Shown in pieces: positions 54,011 through 64,000 of a stretch of 64,000 nt of DNA. The number at the start of each line of letters is the position of its first letter. Position 1 is the first letter of the stretch. The position numbers and the translations under genes were made by a program. The notes below the pieces were generated by a model. It had not been told where the DNA came from. It saw only the letters and a program-made list of their open reading frames with translations, and did not search any database. Source of the stretch: Artemia franciscana (taxonomy: Eukaryota; Arthropoda; Branchiopoda; Anostraca; Artemiidae); contig NW_027062665.1 in the NCBI RefSeq assembly GCF_032884065.1, positions 2,719,266 to 2,783,265 on the forward strand, read 5' to 3'.

Positions 54011-54100
54011 TATAATTATAATTATAAACATGTTAATGCAGCCCAACTTATTATATATATAATTATAAACATGTTAATGCAGCACAACTTATTTAAACTC
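54011..54100 (+). repeat. Host sequence flanking the Helitron nest, two tandem copies
   Basis: AATTATAAACATGTTAATG + CAGCCCAACTTATTATATAT at 54019 and again at 54060 (CAGCACAACTTA), period about 42. The left flank of the nest (41595-41632) is a third copy. Confidence 0.75.
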
Positions 54101-54364
54101 TTATTGACTTCTGAGGGTCGCTTCTTTTCTAAGCTTTTATCCAACTTTGTGTGTTCAAGCCGAAGATGATCAAATAACTTTTTAAAGGTAATATTAAGGC
54201 AATTGGTAGTTTTGAAGAATAGACATATGCAGTCTAGGGGTGAAGTGTTTTGAACAAGAATCGTTAGTATGAAGTATGAGTCACTAGAATGACACATGAA
54301 GGATGGAAACTGATAACAAGATTTATCAAAGACCGAATAGTAGTATTTTAATTATTCAAAAAAT
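54101..54364. other. No gene recognised
   Basis: A 91-residue minus-strand frame crosses it but has no motif. Confidence 0.35.
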
Positions 54365-56470
54365 TTATATCGAAATACAAAAAGAAGAAAAATCAGGCAT
54401 CAAAGCTTTGAAGCCGGCGCTACCCAGAGCAAGGCGTCTTTTGATGTCCACTGAGTGATTATTGTCGCCCGTGATCTGGCTCCCGAGACATGCGAAGCTA
54501 TCCATCCATTCTATTTCCGCTCCATTAAGATTTATTTTTGGTGGGGATGGGTTATTGAACCTTGACACGCGCATGACTTTTGTTTTATCCTCGTTGATTT
54601 TCATTCCGAAGGTTCCTGTAACTACTTCCAGGTTATCTGCTTTGATTTGGAGTTCAGCGACGGATCCAGTGAGCATGTCGATGTCGTCTGCGTATACCAG
54701 CTTGTCGATTACAATCCCTCCTATCATTGCCCCATTGGTTGCTTCAACATGCGACATTACACAATGGAGGAAGAAATTAAACACGTGAGGTGAGAGGATG
54801 CATCCTTGTAAAACACCAACAGAAGTTTGGAATTCTTCGATCGTTCCCTCAACTGTTTGTACTTGGCTTCTGAACCGTTCATAAATGTTACGAATGAGTG
54901 ATTATTTAACGAGACACCGTAAAGCAGCAATGTATGCGAAAGGCCTCCTCTCCAAGTTAAGTCAAAAAATTGTTTGAAGTCAATGAAGAGTTGATAGAGG
55001 TCCTGACCGTATTCAAGGTATTCTTCTATTACTTGACGAAAGACAAAAATCTAGTTTATCAATGAGCGGTTCGCTCGGAAACCCGCCTGATACTCAGGGA
55101 TGATGTGACTGGTTAGTGTTTTTATTCTGTCCAGTAGTATCTTAGTCAACACCTTGGCAGATTGGCTTTTCAGGCTGATTGGACGGTAATTGTCACATTC
55201 GGTTTTGGACCCTTTCTTATGCAGAGGAATTATAGTAGTAGAACACACATTTTCGGGAAATATTCCTTGAGCCAGGCAGCTGTAGCAATTCTGTGGTAGA
55301 GATCTGTCATGACTTCTGAGTCGACTTTCAGGAACTCTGCTTGCAATCCATCTGGTCTAGGCAATTTATTTGATTTGAGTGACAAAGGCAGCTTCAACCT
55401 CGCTTCTACGTGGTGGTGTGCTTGGTTTCAATGGGGAAATGGTTAAATTCCTAAGAATGACAGGGCTAAGATTGATTGGGGGGGGGGTAACTTTTCACGA
55501 AAATGTTGTTTCCACCTCTCTCTTATTCCTTTTGCATCGTTGATGGGAGTCCCGTCTTTATCCAAGAATACATTCGTTAGTGTAGTTTTGCGGTAACTCT
55601 CGTACGGCTCTCGATAGCTCTCGTATTCTTTTGTACACGGCAGAGGTATTGCCTTTTCAGAAGTTAAGCTGGCATTGGTCGCATTTGTTATGTATGTACG
55701 CGGTTAGAGCACGTTCGATCTATTCTTTTCACTTAAGATGCTTATAAATGTCTCTGCTTTCTGGGTTTTGCCTATTAGCGATAGCACGCTTGTTTTTACA
55801 CAGTTGAATGATATCATCTGTGATCCGTGGCTTTTCGGAGCCATTAGTTCTTCCAAGGACTGTCTCGGCTGCCTGTATGAAGATCTCGGTGCTCTTTTCG
55901 ACTAGGGAGCCTAAATCTATTTCCTCTGGGTTCATTGAAGAACTCTCTGAGGTGTTTGAGAGCCAAATCGAGATTCATCGGGTAATGGTTGCGAGATGAC
56001 TCGTCTTTCAGAATCTAAGTGCGGAATCTCGGGACTTTTTTCTGGAGTTTTGTTGCCGACTTTAGACGGAGACGGAAAGATGCCATTACCAGTGTGTGAT
56101 CGCTGTCGACGTCTCCTCCTACAAGAGCGACTGTGTCTAGCGTGCTAGTTTTCCAGCGTTTCGGGACTTTTTGGTTTTTCAATCAATTGATTTCCACGCA
56201 ACTTTTCGTCGCTCTCTGTATTTGAAAAGAGTGTCGGCCACTACCAGCTCGTTGTCCCGGCAGTATTCCAGAAGGCACTCACTTCTTTCCCAAATTTTCC
56301 CATGACGTCTTCATTACCGTCGGAATTCGTGCCCACTACTGCAGTAAAGTCTCCAATAACGAGAATTATGTCTTTTTTGAATGGAGTCTATGAGGCTTAG
56401 GAGTTGGCTGTGAAATTCCTCTTAGTCTTCATCGCTACGAGAAGAATCTGGCCTCGTCGGTGTAAAGTCA
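54365..56470 (-). pseudogene. RTE-like LINE (endonuclease + RT), 5'-truncated
   Basis: Minus strand, in order. Endonuclease: about 56460-56100, with TPTRPDSSRSDED, then IILVIGDFTAVVGTNSDGNE and further on GGDVDSDHTLVMA, the catalytic SDH. Linker: 55935-55729 (ITDDIIQLCKNKRAIANR). RT: 55248-55051, with IIPLHKKGSKTECDNYRPIS and EYQAGFRANRS; 54784-54365, with DKLVYADDIDMLTGS (catalytic YADD), MKINEDKTKVMRVSR and FACLGSQITGD. Several frameshifts and stops break it. The 5' end joins the preceding LINE inside a reading frame at about 56470, so one was inserted into or recombined with the other. Confidence 0.85.
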
Positions 56471-59400
56471 GGTGTTTGTTTTTCAGCTACCAGATCCTTG
56501 ATGTAGATAAGGAATAAGGTCGGTCCGAGGAGAATTCCTTGAGGGACGCCACTCAGAACTTGGCGAGGTGTTGAACAGACCTTCTCTCCGTCTGTGGTAA
56601 AGAGCCGAGCCTTTTGTATTCTGTCACCAAGGAAGCCCATTAGCCAGTCAACTAGCTCTTTGTTAATGCCCACGGCTGTAGTTTGGAGCGTAAACGACTA
56701 TGAGGGACTTAGTCGAAGGCTTTGGCAATGTCGAGTAGAATTAGGTTGACAGGAAGTCCTCTGTCAAGAAGCTGAGTAATTAGATCGTAAGTTTCGAGTA
56801 GGTTGGTTTCGACTGACTTCCAGGAAGAAAACCATGTGGTTTGTCCGAGATAATGCTGTTGGAAACGAGGTGCATGATAAGTGCGTCGTTGACAATTCTC
56901 TCTAAACCTTAGTGACAGCTGGCGTCAGACTTATAGATCTGTAGTTTTCAGTTGTAGACCGGTCCCCCTTTTCGAATACGAGTGTAATATAAGCATTGTG
57001 AGGGAACACCTCTCCTGTTGGAAGGAAACTGAAACAGATGGCAAAAAGCAGGGAAAATATCGGTGGCTGTTTCTTTGAGCAGCCTCGAGTGGATTTCGTC
57101 GGGACCGGCTGATTTGTTTGCATGGAGGTTTTTTAGCCTCGTTTTCACCGTAGGTGCAGTGATAACAACAGTGCTTACGGGAGATGGTATGTCGCATTTA
57201 GGAGTGGGCGGAGGCTGTTGTGAAGACGGAAGCGAACTGGTTGTTTAGTAAGTTTGCTAGTTTCTGGGTGTCAGTTACTTCTCTTCCATCATGAGTAGTG
57301 AGGCGTTTAACACAGCGCCTAGGGTGGTCTTTACTGGACACATAACTCCAAGAATTTTTTGGGTTACTCTTGCATTTAAAATTTTGTACAGTTGTTTAGT
57401 TCAGTTTCGTAGTCTGTTCTGAACTTGGACGTACTTTTCATAGTGAACAGGCTTATCTCTTTTTTTCTAATGGCACAGTTTCCAATTTCTTTGTCTTTTG
57501 ATGCTATAAGTCATATACGGTCTTCGGTACAAGAACCAGCCTTTCTGTCACGTTTCTACATTTCTGTCGCGGTGACAGCTGTCAGGAATTTCTCCCACTG
57601 GTCGTCGACATATCCCTGAAGTAGCTCATCCCAGTCGACATATCCCTGAAGTAGACAAGTCTCAGCTCCCTTCTAATAGCCTCGTACTCTGTATAAACCT
57701 GCCTTCTGCATTTGGTTTTCACTGGACGTCTAGAGGTGATTATTTCTATGGCAAGATGGTCGCTTTTCCTGATTGGTGGGAGATAGTTTACCTTCTGAAT
57801 CGCCTCGATTCTGTTTACAAATACCAGATCTAATACCGTGGGTTGTTGGGGAGGGCAAAACCGAGTGGGTTTGGTCAATTAGTTGGTAGGCAGAACGGTC
57901 ATGTACAATCTCAATGAATGATCTAGCTTTAATCGGGATATTGGCAGTAGAGTTGTAACGGTACCCATCCATCCAGATCAGTACTGGGAAATTGAAGTTA
58001 CCTCCAATAATAAAATCGCCTTTAAAGTTTTCAATAGCTTAACGGAACATTTATGAGAGTGTTCTCAGTCTCAATGGCTTAGGGCGAAGACAGTCTTCAA
58101 TAGATACAACCAACTCTGAGAGAGCGGTGGTTATGGTCTTCATAAGTAAGGTCAAACCATACAGATTCGATGGAGGCTGAATTTGCCTCAATGCTCAGCT
58201 AACGTACTGCATATTTATTTTTGATCAGGGTCAGAACACTGCGTCTGCATCCAGTACAAGAAAGGTTAAAGACGACTCGGTAACCAGGCATATTCATATG
58301 AGAATCTTCTAGTCTTGTTCTTGAATTCTTAGGACACACTTCTGTTAATAAAACCAGGTCAAAGTCTTTTTGGTATCCCAGACTCCTAAGTTCCTGTAAT
58401 TTTTTTGTTAGTTGGTCAACGTTAGATAGGAAAATAGAAGTCTGGACTTAGGTGTTGACTGCTGTTTGTACCTGGTCCCAACTGATCCTTTTCAATCAGC
58501 TCAAAGGGGGCAGCATCCGACTGAAAGTCTTGAAACTTGATACTGGAACTGGCGGTTGTGAATGTCAAGGATGTATCCGTTGCAGTCAGGGATAACTCCT
58601 CATCATACGCGAATACACAAGAACTTTGCCATAGGTCTTAGACCCTTTCAGTTAGTCCTACACTATGCTCACCATAACTAGAAACTTTATTTACAACGTT
58701 ATATACAAGTCCCCTATTATGCAGGTTTAGGGCTGTATGGGCACCGACTGGGATGGGGGTACTTCCCTTTGGCTTTGTCCGTTTTTTAACACAATTTGAA
58801 AGTCACGGATGGCTAGGGTTATCTCCCCTGTGGCAGTTCTGGCTTCAAGCTCTTCTAAAAGCGTTTCATGGCAGGTATAGTCTTCCTTGACATGTCGTTT
58901 CTAAATTATATTTCGCCTTTTTTCTCATGATTTCTGCAGAATTTACTTTTTCAGTGCTAAGGAACTAACCATAAATATGACTGGTGGTGGGCAGCTATCC
59001 GATGGCTACACCGTGGATCCTTCTCTGGTGCGAGGCCGGAGTCTTTGTACGTTGGTTACTGAGTCGAATTTTATACCGAAATCTTTCTCTAGGATTGAAA
59101 GAATAGCTCTGCTGTTATTCTAGGAGTGTTGTATATCATAAACGATATGACATTGTTTTTTCTATTCTCTCTGTCTTTTTCAGCACAAACAATATGACAA
59201 ACATCCGACTCTAATGATTGTCAAAGGTAGAGCAGCAGAGAAGAAACTTCACTTGGCACAATTCATCAGGCGTCGTCAGCGCTACACTTACTCGCGAGTG
59301 ATGATTCGACCACGTTAACTTTTTCATAGATGGTTGGAGCTTGGATCTCAGACTTTCCGCCGACTGTGCAATGGACTGGTTTATACTTTGTTGTAGCATT

Positions 59401-59850
59401 GCCCACAATAGATGTGATCTCGGCAGCTGAAGCACTGTTGATGTGAAGCACTGTGAGGACTTACTTTGCATGCTGGACAAACTTGAGACAGATTTTCTCC
59501 ACTCTTTTGTTCAGTAGGTCATATTCAGAGTCAGTTATTTTAGGCAAGCTGCTAAGACCCGATTTTCACAGCCATTACAGTTTAGTGCTGATGAACTCTC
59601 GTCTAAGTTTTTATTACAGGTTACACAGTTATCAACGTTTCTGCTTTGGCGGCATTACTATTTCTATTCACACAAAAAGTATATTTCTGTTCACTGTATC
59701 TTATTCTAAGACCCAGTTTAGAGATTTTCAAAATCAGTGGGCAGCACCACAAGAAGAAAAGAGCAACCATGTCAGACAAGGTTGACAACTTTCCGGCAAC
59801 TATTTCTACATAAAAAGAGTCCAATATTGGTTAACAGTACTTTCATGGTG
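56471..59850 (-). pseudogene. CR1/Jockey-like LINE with PHD-type ORF1, 3'-truncated
   Basis: Minus strand, in order. ORF1 (about 59660-59211): CVTCNKNLDESSSALNCNGC at about 59640-59580 and, after a frameshift, a C-P-A-C pair near 59470, giving a PHD-like C-x2-C...C-x2-C...C-x2-C zinc finger as in CR1-group ORF1 proteins. Endonuclease (58420-57590): DLVLLTEVCPKNSRTR, then PTRFCPPQQPTVLDLVFVNR and IRKSDHLAIEI. RT (57150-56471): NKSAGPDEIHSRLLKE, TLVFEKGDRSTTENYRSISL and LSGVPQGILLGPTLFLIYIK. It stops before the catalytic motif, where the RTE-like LINE takes over. A short tandem duplication (ATATCCCTGAAGTAG, 57607 and 57637) disrupts the frame. Confidence 0.85.
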
Positions 59851-60875
59851 AATTCTGACTTTTTTGTCTTCACTTTGATGTACGGTATGGGAAAGTTATA
59901 CTTGGTCACTCAGTCCTTGGGAACTTATTATTTCACACCACTGAGTTTTGTTCATTGACTAGCTGCTGGAGTGGCACTTTGCGCCACCCCAACACCAAGT
60001 TGGTGGGGGCGCTTCGCCCCCCCGCGCGCGTAAGTCGTTACGCGCCATATTAGTTACGCGCCATTGTAGTTGTGTCCCTGTGTCCCATCTGTGAATACGG
60101 ATAAAAGAGAAAAGATTTCTCTTTTCGTTATAGATATATATATGTTTTTAACTATGTAAAACTTGCGAATATACAACATTCTTTGATGTCCCATTGTCTG
60201 TGCATATAAATAGATTGTCAGGTTTACCGACTCTTGAACATGCAACATAAAACTGTCCATGGGAAAAACAATCCGTATTCAGATCTATACCTCATTATTC
60301 TAATGATTGCCCTTGAGCTTTGTTGATGGTGATTGCTAATCGAACATTCCCTGTGTCCCGGTCGTCATTTATATTCCCAGTATCCCGGTCGTCATTTGTG
60401 TCCCAGTTTCCCAGTCTGTAATTTCTCTTTGAGCTTCCCGTTCGTCATTTATATTCCCTGTGTCCCGGTCGTCATTTGTGTCCCGGTGTCCCGGTCTGTA
60501 ATTTATCTTTGAGTGTCCCGGTCGTCATTTATATCTCCCGGTCGTTATTTGTGTCCCAGTGTCCCAGTCTGTAATTTCTCTTTGAGTGTCCCGGTCGTCA
60601 TTTATATTCCCTGTGTCCCGGCTTTTAGTTTTCTTTTTCTCCTTTATTTTTCAGTTTTTTCCTTTTTTTAGTTTTTTTTTCTTTATCAGTTTTTAGTTTT
60701 TTTGTAGTTTTTACCTTTTTTCTAGTTTTTTTTCTTTTTTAGTTTCTTACATTTTTTTTTTTTTTTTTTAGTTTTTTAGTTCTTTAGCTTTTTTAGTTTT
60801 TTTAGTATTTTCTTATTAGTTTTTTTGTAGTTTTTACCTTTTTTAGTTTTTTTCTTCTTTTGTATTAACGCTAAA

Positions 60876-60950
60876 GCCAAGGTTCAAACCTGGGGCCTCT
60901 CGGACCTAGAACCTGAAACAAAACGCTTTACCAACTCAGCTACTTCGGCT
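60876..60950 (-). ncRNA. tRNA-like pol III box pair in Helitron, minus copy
   Basis: On the minus strand: A box TAGCTGAGTTGG (60942-60931) and B box GGTTTGAACC (60890-60881), preceded by GCCGAAG. Same arrangement as at 43326-43402. Confidence 0.5.
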
Positions 60951-61296
60951 TGAATACATTCGTTTTGAGCAGCTTCCTCGGGTGTTGACATTGTAGGTTC
61001 TTCAGTCATTTTACAATTAGAAAATTCTCTTTCAACGATCTTCTTACAATTAAAAATTTGTCTTTGAACGATATTCTTAAATACCTGTGTCCTGGTCCTC
61101 ATTTATATTCCCTGTGTCCCGGTCGTCATTTGTGTCCCAGTATCCCAGTCTGTAATTTCTCTTTGAGTGTCCCGGTCGTCATTTATATTCCCTCTGTCCC
61201 GGTCGTCATTTGTGTCCCGGCCAGTAATTTCTCTTTTGAGTGTTTTTTCTTTTTAGTTTTTTACCTTTTTTCTTTTTTCAGTTTTCTTTTTCTTCT

Positions 61297-61779
61297 TTAT
61301 TTTTCAGCGTCACTTTGAAATATATATCGCCGAACCTTTGCTTTTTTAACTAAAATCTGATAGGCATTAATGACCTTATCCAAGTCAAAATCCCAAACCC
61401 AATCATCATCGCTATCATTTTCAGTTTTGACATGTTTTGACTCTCGCTGTCCAGGTAGATTTTCATCTAACTGCGCGGTTTTGCGTTCTTTAACCGCAAG
61501 CCTGTTTTCTTGCTGTTCTTGTGATTCCTCGGCACGTTTTCTTTTCTTACTTTCTCTATCAGCCGCAAGTTTTTTGGCATAGACTCTTTGAGCAGCTTCC
61601 TCGGCTGTTGCCATTGTAGGTTCTTCAGTCATTTTACAATTAAACATTTTTCCGTCCACGATCTTCTTACAATTAAAAATTTGTCTTTGAACGATTTTCT
61701 TAAATACTTTTAATGACGTCATCGTCATAACAAACATGACAACAACTAACTTCATGACGACATGATGATATGACGTCAC
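61297..61779 (-). CDS. Helitron small ORF, intact copy
   Basis: 160 residues: [60 protein letters not shown], then DDDWVWDFDLDKVINAYQIL and YIFQSDAEK. The true start may be one of the internal methionines at about residue 50 or 56, because the first 50 residues coincide with the TGACGTCA-rich 5' region. The charged RE/KR repeat is like the N-terminal part of Helitron RepHel proteins. Differences from the copies at 42634 and 44160 are mostly conservative and the frame is kept, but I cannot say whether it is under selection. Confidence 0.5.
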   Translation of the reverse strand: MTSYHHVVMKLVVVMFVMTMTSLKVFKKIVQRQIFNCKKIVDGKMFNCKMTEEPTMATAEEAAQRVYAKKLAADRESKKRKRAEESQEQQENRLAVKERKTAQLDENLPGQRESKHVKTENDSDDDWVWDFDLDKVINAYQILVKKAKVRRYIFQSDAEK

Positions 61780-61831
61780 TCGACAGACCCACAGACAAAC
61801 AACTTATCTATCTATCTATCTATATATATAA

Positions 61832-64000
61832 CAAGAGCTAAGAGCTCATATGGCACTTGTGACGAGGCGAGAAGAGCTAAGAGCCAAGAGATCATATGGT
61901 ATGAGCTCTAACAAAATTCTATGAATCAATAGATTGATTTAAAAAGGAAAATAAGAGGCTTAATGCCGGTCAAGATTTAAAATAAGAGCTCTGAGTCACA
62001 AAGTCCTTCTAAATATCAAAATTCATTAAGATCCGATCACCCACTCGTAAGTTATAAATACCTATTTTTTTTCTAATTTTTCCTCTCCCTTTTGCCCCCC
62101 CAGATGGTCGAATCTGGGAAAACGACTTTATCAAGTCAAATTGTGCAGCTCCCTGACACGCCTACCAATTTTCATCGCCCTAGCACGTCCAGAAGCACCG
62201 AACTCGCCAAATCACTGAACCCCTCCCCCCAACTCCACCAAAGAGAGCGAATCCAGTACGATTCTGTCAATCACGTATCAAGGATATTTGTTTATTCTAT
62301 CCACCAAGCTTCATCCCGATTCCTACACTCCAAGTGTTTTTCCAAGATTTCCCCCTCCAAATCCCCACAATGTCAAAAGATCTGGTCGGGATTTGAAATA
62401 AGAGCTCTGAGACATGAATTCCTTCTAAAAATCAAATTTCATTACGATCCGATCATCTATTCGTAAGATATAAATACTCCAATTTTCATGTTTTCCAAGA
62501 ATTCCGGTTCCCCCCTCCAACTCCCCCGAATGTCGCAGGATCTGGTCGGAATTTGAAATTAGAACTTTAAAGCACAAGATCCTTCTAAATATCAAATTTC
62601 ATTAAGATCTGGTCACCCTTTCGTAAGTTACAAATACCTCAATTTTCAAAATTACCCCCCCCAATCCCACCAAAGAGAGCAGATCCGGTCCAGTTATGTC
62701 AGCCACGTATCTTAGACAGGTTTCTATTCTTCCCATCCAGTTTCATCCTGATCTCACCGCTTTAAGTATTTTCTAAGATTTCCGGTCCCCCCAACTGCCC
62801 CCCCCCCCAATTACGCTTGATCCGGTTGAGATTTAAAATAAGATATCGGAGTTACGAGGTCCTTCTAAATATGAAGTTTCATGAAGATCCGATCACCCGT
62901 TCGTAAGTTAAAAATACCTCATTTTTTTTTCAGAAATACCCCCCCCCCCCCCCAACTACCCAAAAGAGAGCGGATCCGTTCCGTTTATGTCAATCATCTA
63001 TCTAGGACTTGTGTTTATTTTTCCCACCATGTTTCATCCCGATCCCTCCACTCTAAGTGTTTTCCAAGTTTTAGGTTTCCCCCTCCCAACTCCCCGCCCC
63101 CATCACCAGATCCGGTCGGGATTTAAAATAAGAGCTCTAAGACACGATATCCTTCTAAACATCAAATTTCATTGAGATCCGATCACCCATTCGTAAGTTG
63201 AAAATACCTCATTTTTCTAATTTTTAAGAATTACTCCCCCCCCCCCAACTACCCCAAAGAGAGCAAATCAGTTCCGATTATGTCAATCATGTATCTGGGA
63301 CTTGCGCTTATTTTTCCCATCAAGTTTCATCCCGATCCCCCCACTCTAAGTGTTTTCCAAGATTTTAGGTTTCCCTCCCTCCAACTCCCCCCAATGTCAT
63401 CAGACCCAGTCGGAATTTAAAATAAGAGCTCTGAGACACAATATCATTCCAAACATCAAATTTCATTAAGATCCAATCACCCGCTCAAAGGTTAAAAATA
63501 CTTCATTTTTTCTATTTTTTTCCGAATTAACCGGCCCCCACTCCCCCCCCCCAGATGGTCAAATCGGGAAAACGACTATTTCTAATTTAATCTGGTCCGG
63601 TCCCTGATACGCTTGCCAAATTTCATCGTCCTAGCTTACCTGGAAGTGCCTAAAGTAGCAAAACCGGGACTTTAGGTTTTCCCCCTCCAACTCCCCCCAA
63701 GGTCATCAGATCCGGTCGGGATTTAAAATAAGAGCTCTGAGACACAATATCATTCCAAACATCAAATTTCATTAAGATCCAATCACCCGCTGATAAGTTA
63801 AAAATACTTAATTTTTTCTATATTTTGCGAATTTACCGGGCCCCCACTCCCCCCCCCCCCAGATGGTCAAATCGGGAAAACGACTATTTCTAATTTAATC
63901 TGGTCCGGTCCCTGATACGCTTGCCAAATTTCATCGTCCTAGCTTACCTAAAGTGCCTAAAGTAGCAAAACCGGGACCGACAGACAGACCGACAGACAGA
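61832..64000 (+). repeat. Array of ~300-bp interspersed/tandem repeat units
   Basis: Related units run to the window edge. Each has GATTTAAAATAAGAGCTCTG, ATCAAATTTCATTAAGATCC, TCGTAAGTTAAAAATACCTC, a poly-C run with AACT, AAAGAGAGCGGATCCG, GTTTCATCCCGATC and TTTTCCAAGATTTTAGG. Start points of the GAGCTCTGAGACAC-like block are about 61987, 62403, 62565, 62840, 63132, 63427 and 63737, giving a period of 275-310 after one short unit. The last bases are (ACCGACAGACAG)n. The array is inverse to the copy at 34850-35720. No open frame of note. Confidence 0.8.

Larger units (their letters stand above)
59959..61831 (-). mobile_element. Complete non-autonomous Helitron
   Basis: The only full-length, uninterrupted copy, about 1.87 kb. 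Its 5' end (minus) is at about 61831 (TATATATAGATAGATAGATA then AGTTGTTTGTCTGTGG) and its 3' end is CTAG at 59962-59959, next to a host T. Within it, 5' to 3': TGACGTCA boxes (61710-61780), the small ORF (61779-61297), minisatellite, second ORF segment (61102-60884) with tRNA-like boxes, poly-purine tract (T-rich on plus, 60870-60620), minisatellite (60610-60350), frameshifted helicase C-terminus (60350-60110), conserved ATGGCGCGTAACTA/ACGACTTACGCGC text and the two GC-rich hairpins (59965-60025). It encodes no complete Rep or helicase, so it needs another copy to move. Confidence 0.85.

Noticed and set aside
54022-54297. Minus-strand ORF as a possible upstream TMEM41B exon
   Set aside because: No similarity to the TMEM41B N-terminus or first transmembrane helix, and no fitting splice donor.
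61832-64000. Regularly spaced repeats suggestive of a CRISPR-like array
   Set aside because: Units are ~300 bp, imperfect and continuous without short unique spacers, and the context is a eukaryotic nuclear genome.

Overview
This is AT-rich, intron-containing, transposon-packed nuclear DNA of an animal. The one host gene I recognise with confidence is a TMEM41B (stasimon) orthologue on the minus strand. Four of its coding exons can be read with clean splice sites (41577-41449, 36116-35918, 33588-33450, 30259-30090). Long (TA)n tracts, Helitrons, many non-LTR retrotransposon remnants and a ~300-bp interspersed repeat suggest an arthropod. A crustacean such as a brine shrimp would fit, but that is inference from general appearance.

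Layout. 0.3-13.9 kb: degraded LINE fragments, two copies of a ~620-bp MITE-like fold-back (2412-3032, 12318-12932) and a 3.7-kb fold-back element (4167-7905) with an internal 549-bp tandem duplication. 13.6-19.1 kb: LINE pieces separated by (TA)n tracts and enclosed by a ~460-bp inverted repeat; the best LINE reading frame is a 5'-truncated RT at 16843-18456. 19.1-25.3 kb: a near-perfect palindrome with ~3.0-kb arms and a loop of about 30-60 bp. 25.3-28.3 kb: LINE tails plus one unknown acidic protein exon (26418-26957). 29.7-41.6 kb: the 3' part of TMEM41B, with its introns filled by repeats, a tRNA-type SINE and a LINE tail. 41.63-54.01 kb: a nest of Helitrons (5' ends TCTATCTATATATATAAAA, 3' ends hairpin + CTAG) carrying helicase scraps, a conserved small ORF and tRNA-like pol III boxes. 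This nest is interrupted at 49496-53240 by a 3.75-kb TIR transposon encoding a FEN/XPG-like nuclease with a C-terminal cysteine-rich CXC domain. 54.4-59.9 kb: two minus-strand LINEs end to end. 59.96-61.83 kb: a complete non-autonomous Helitron on the minus strand. 61.83-64.0 kb: a tandem array of the ~300-bp repeat.

The main candidate for an under-described system is the TIR element with the split nuclease-CXC gene. Second is the Helitron family, which carries pol III-like boxes and a retained small ORF. Nearly all other coding capacity is decayed mobile DNA. The upstream intron of TMEM41B, or its 5' flank, appears to have absorbed more than 22 kb of it; no upstream TMEM41B exon was found in the window.
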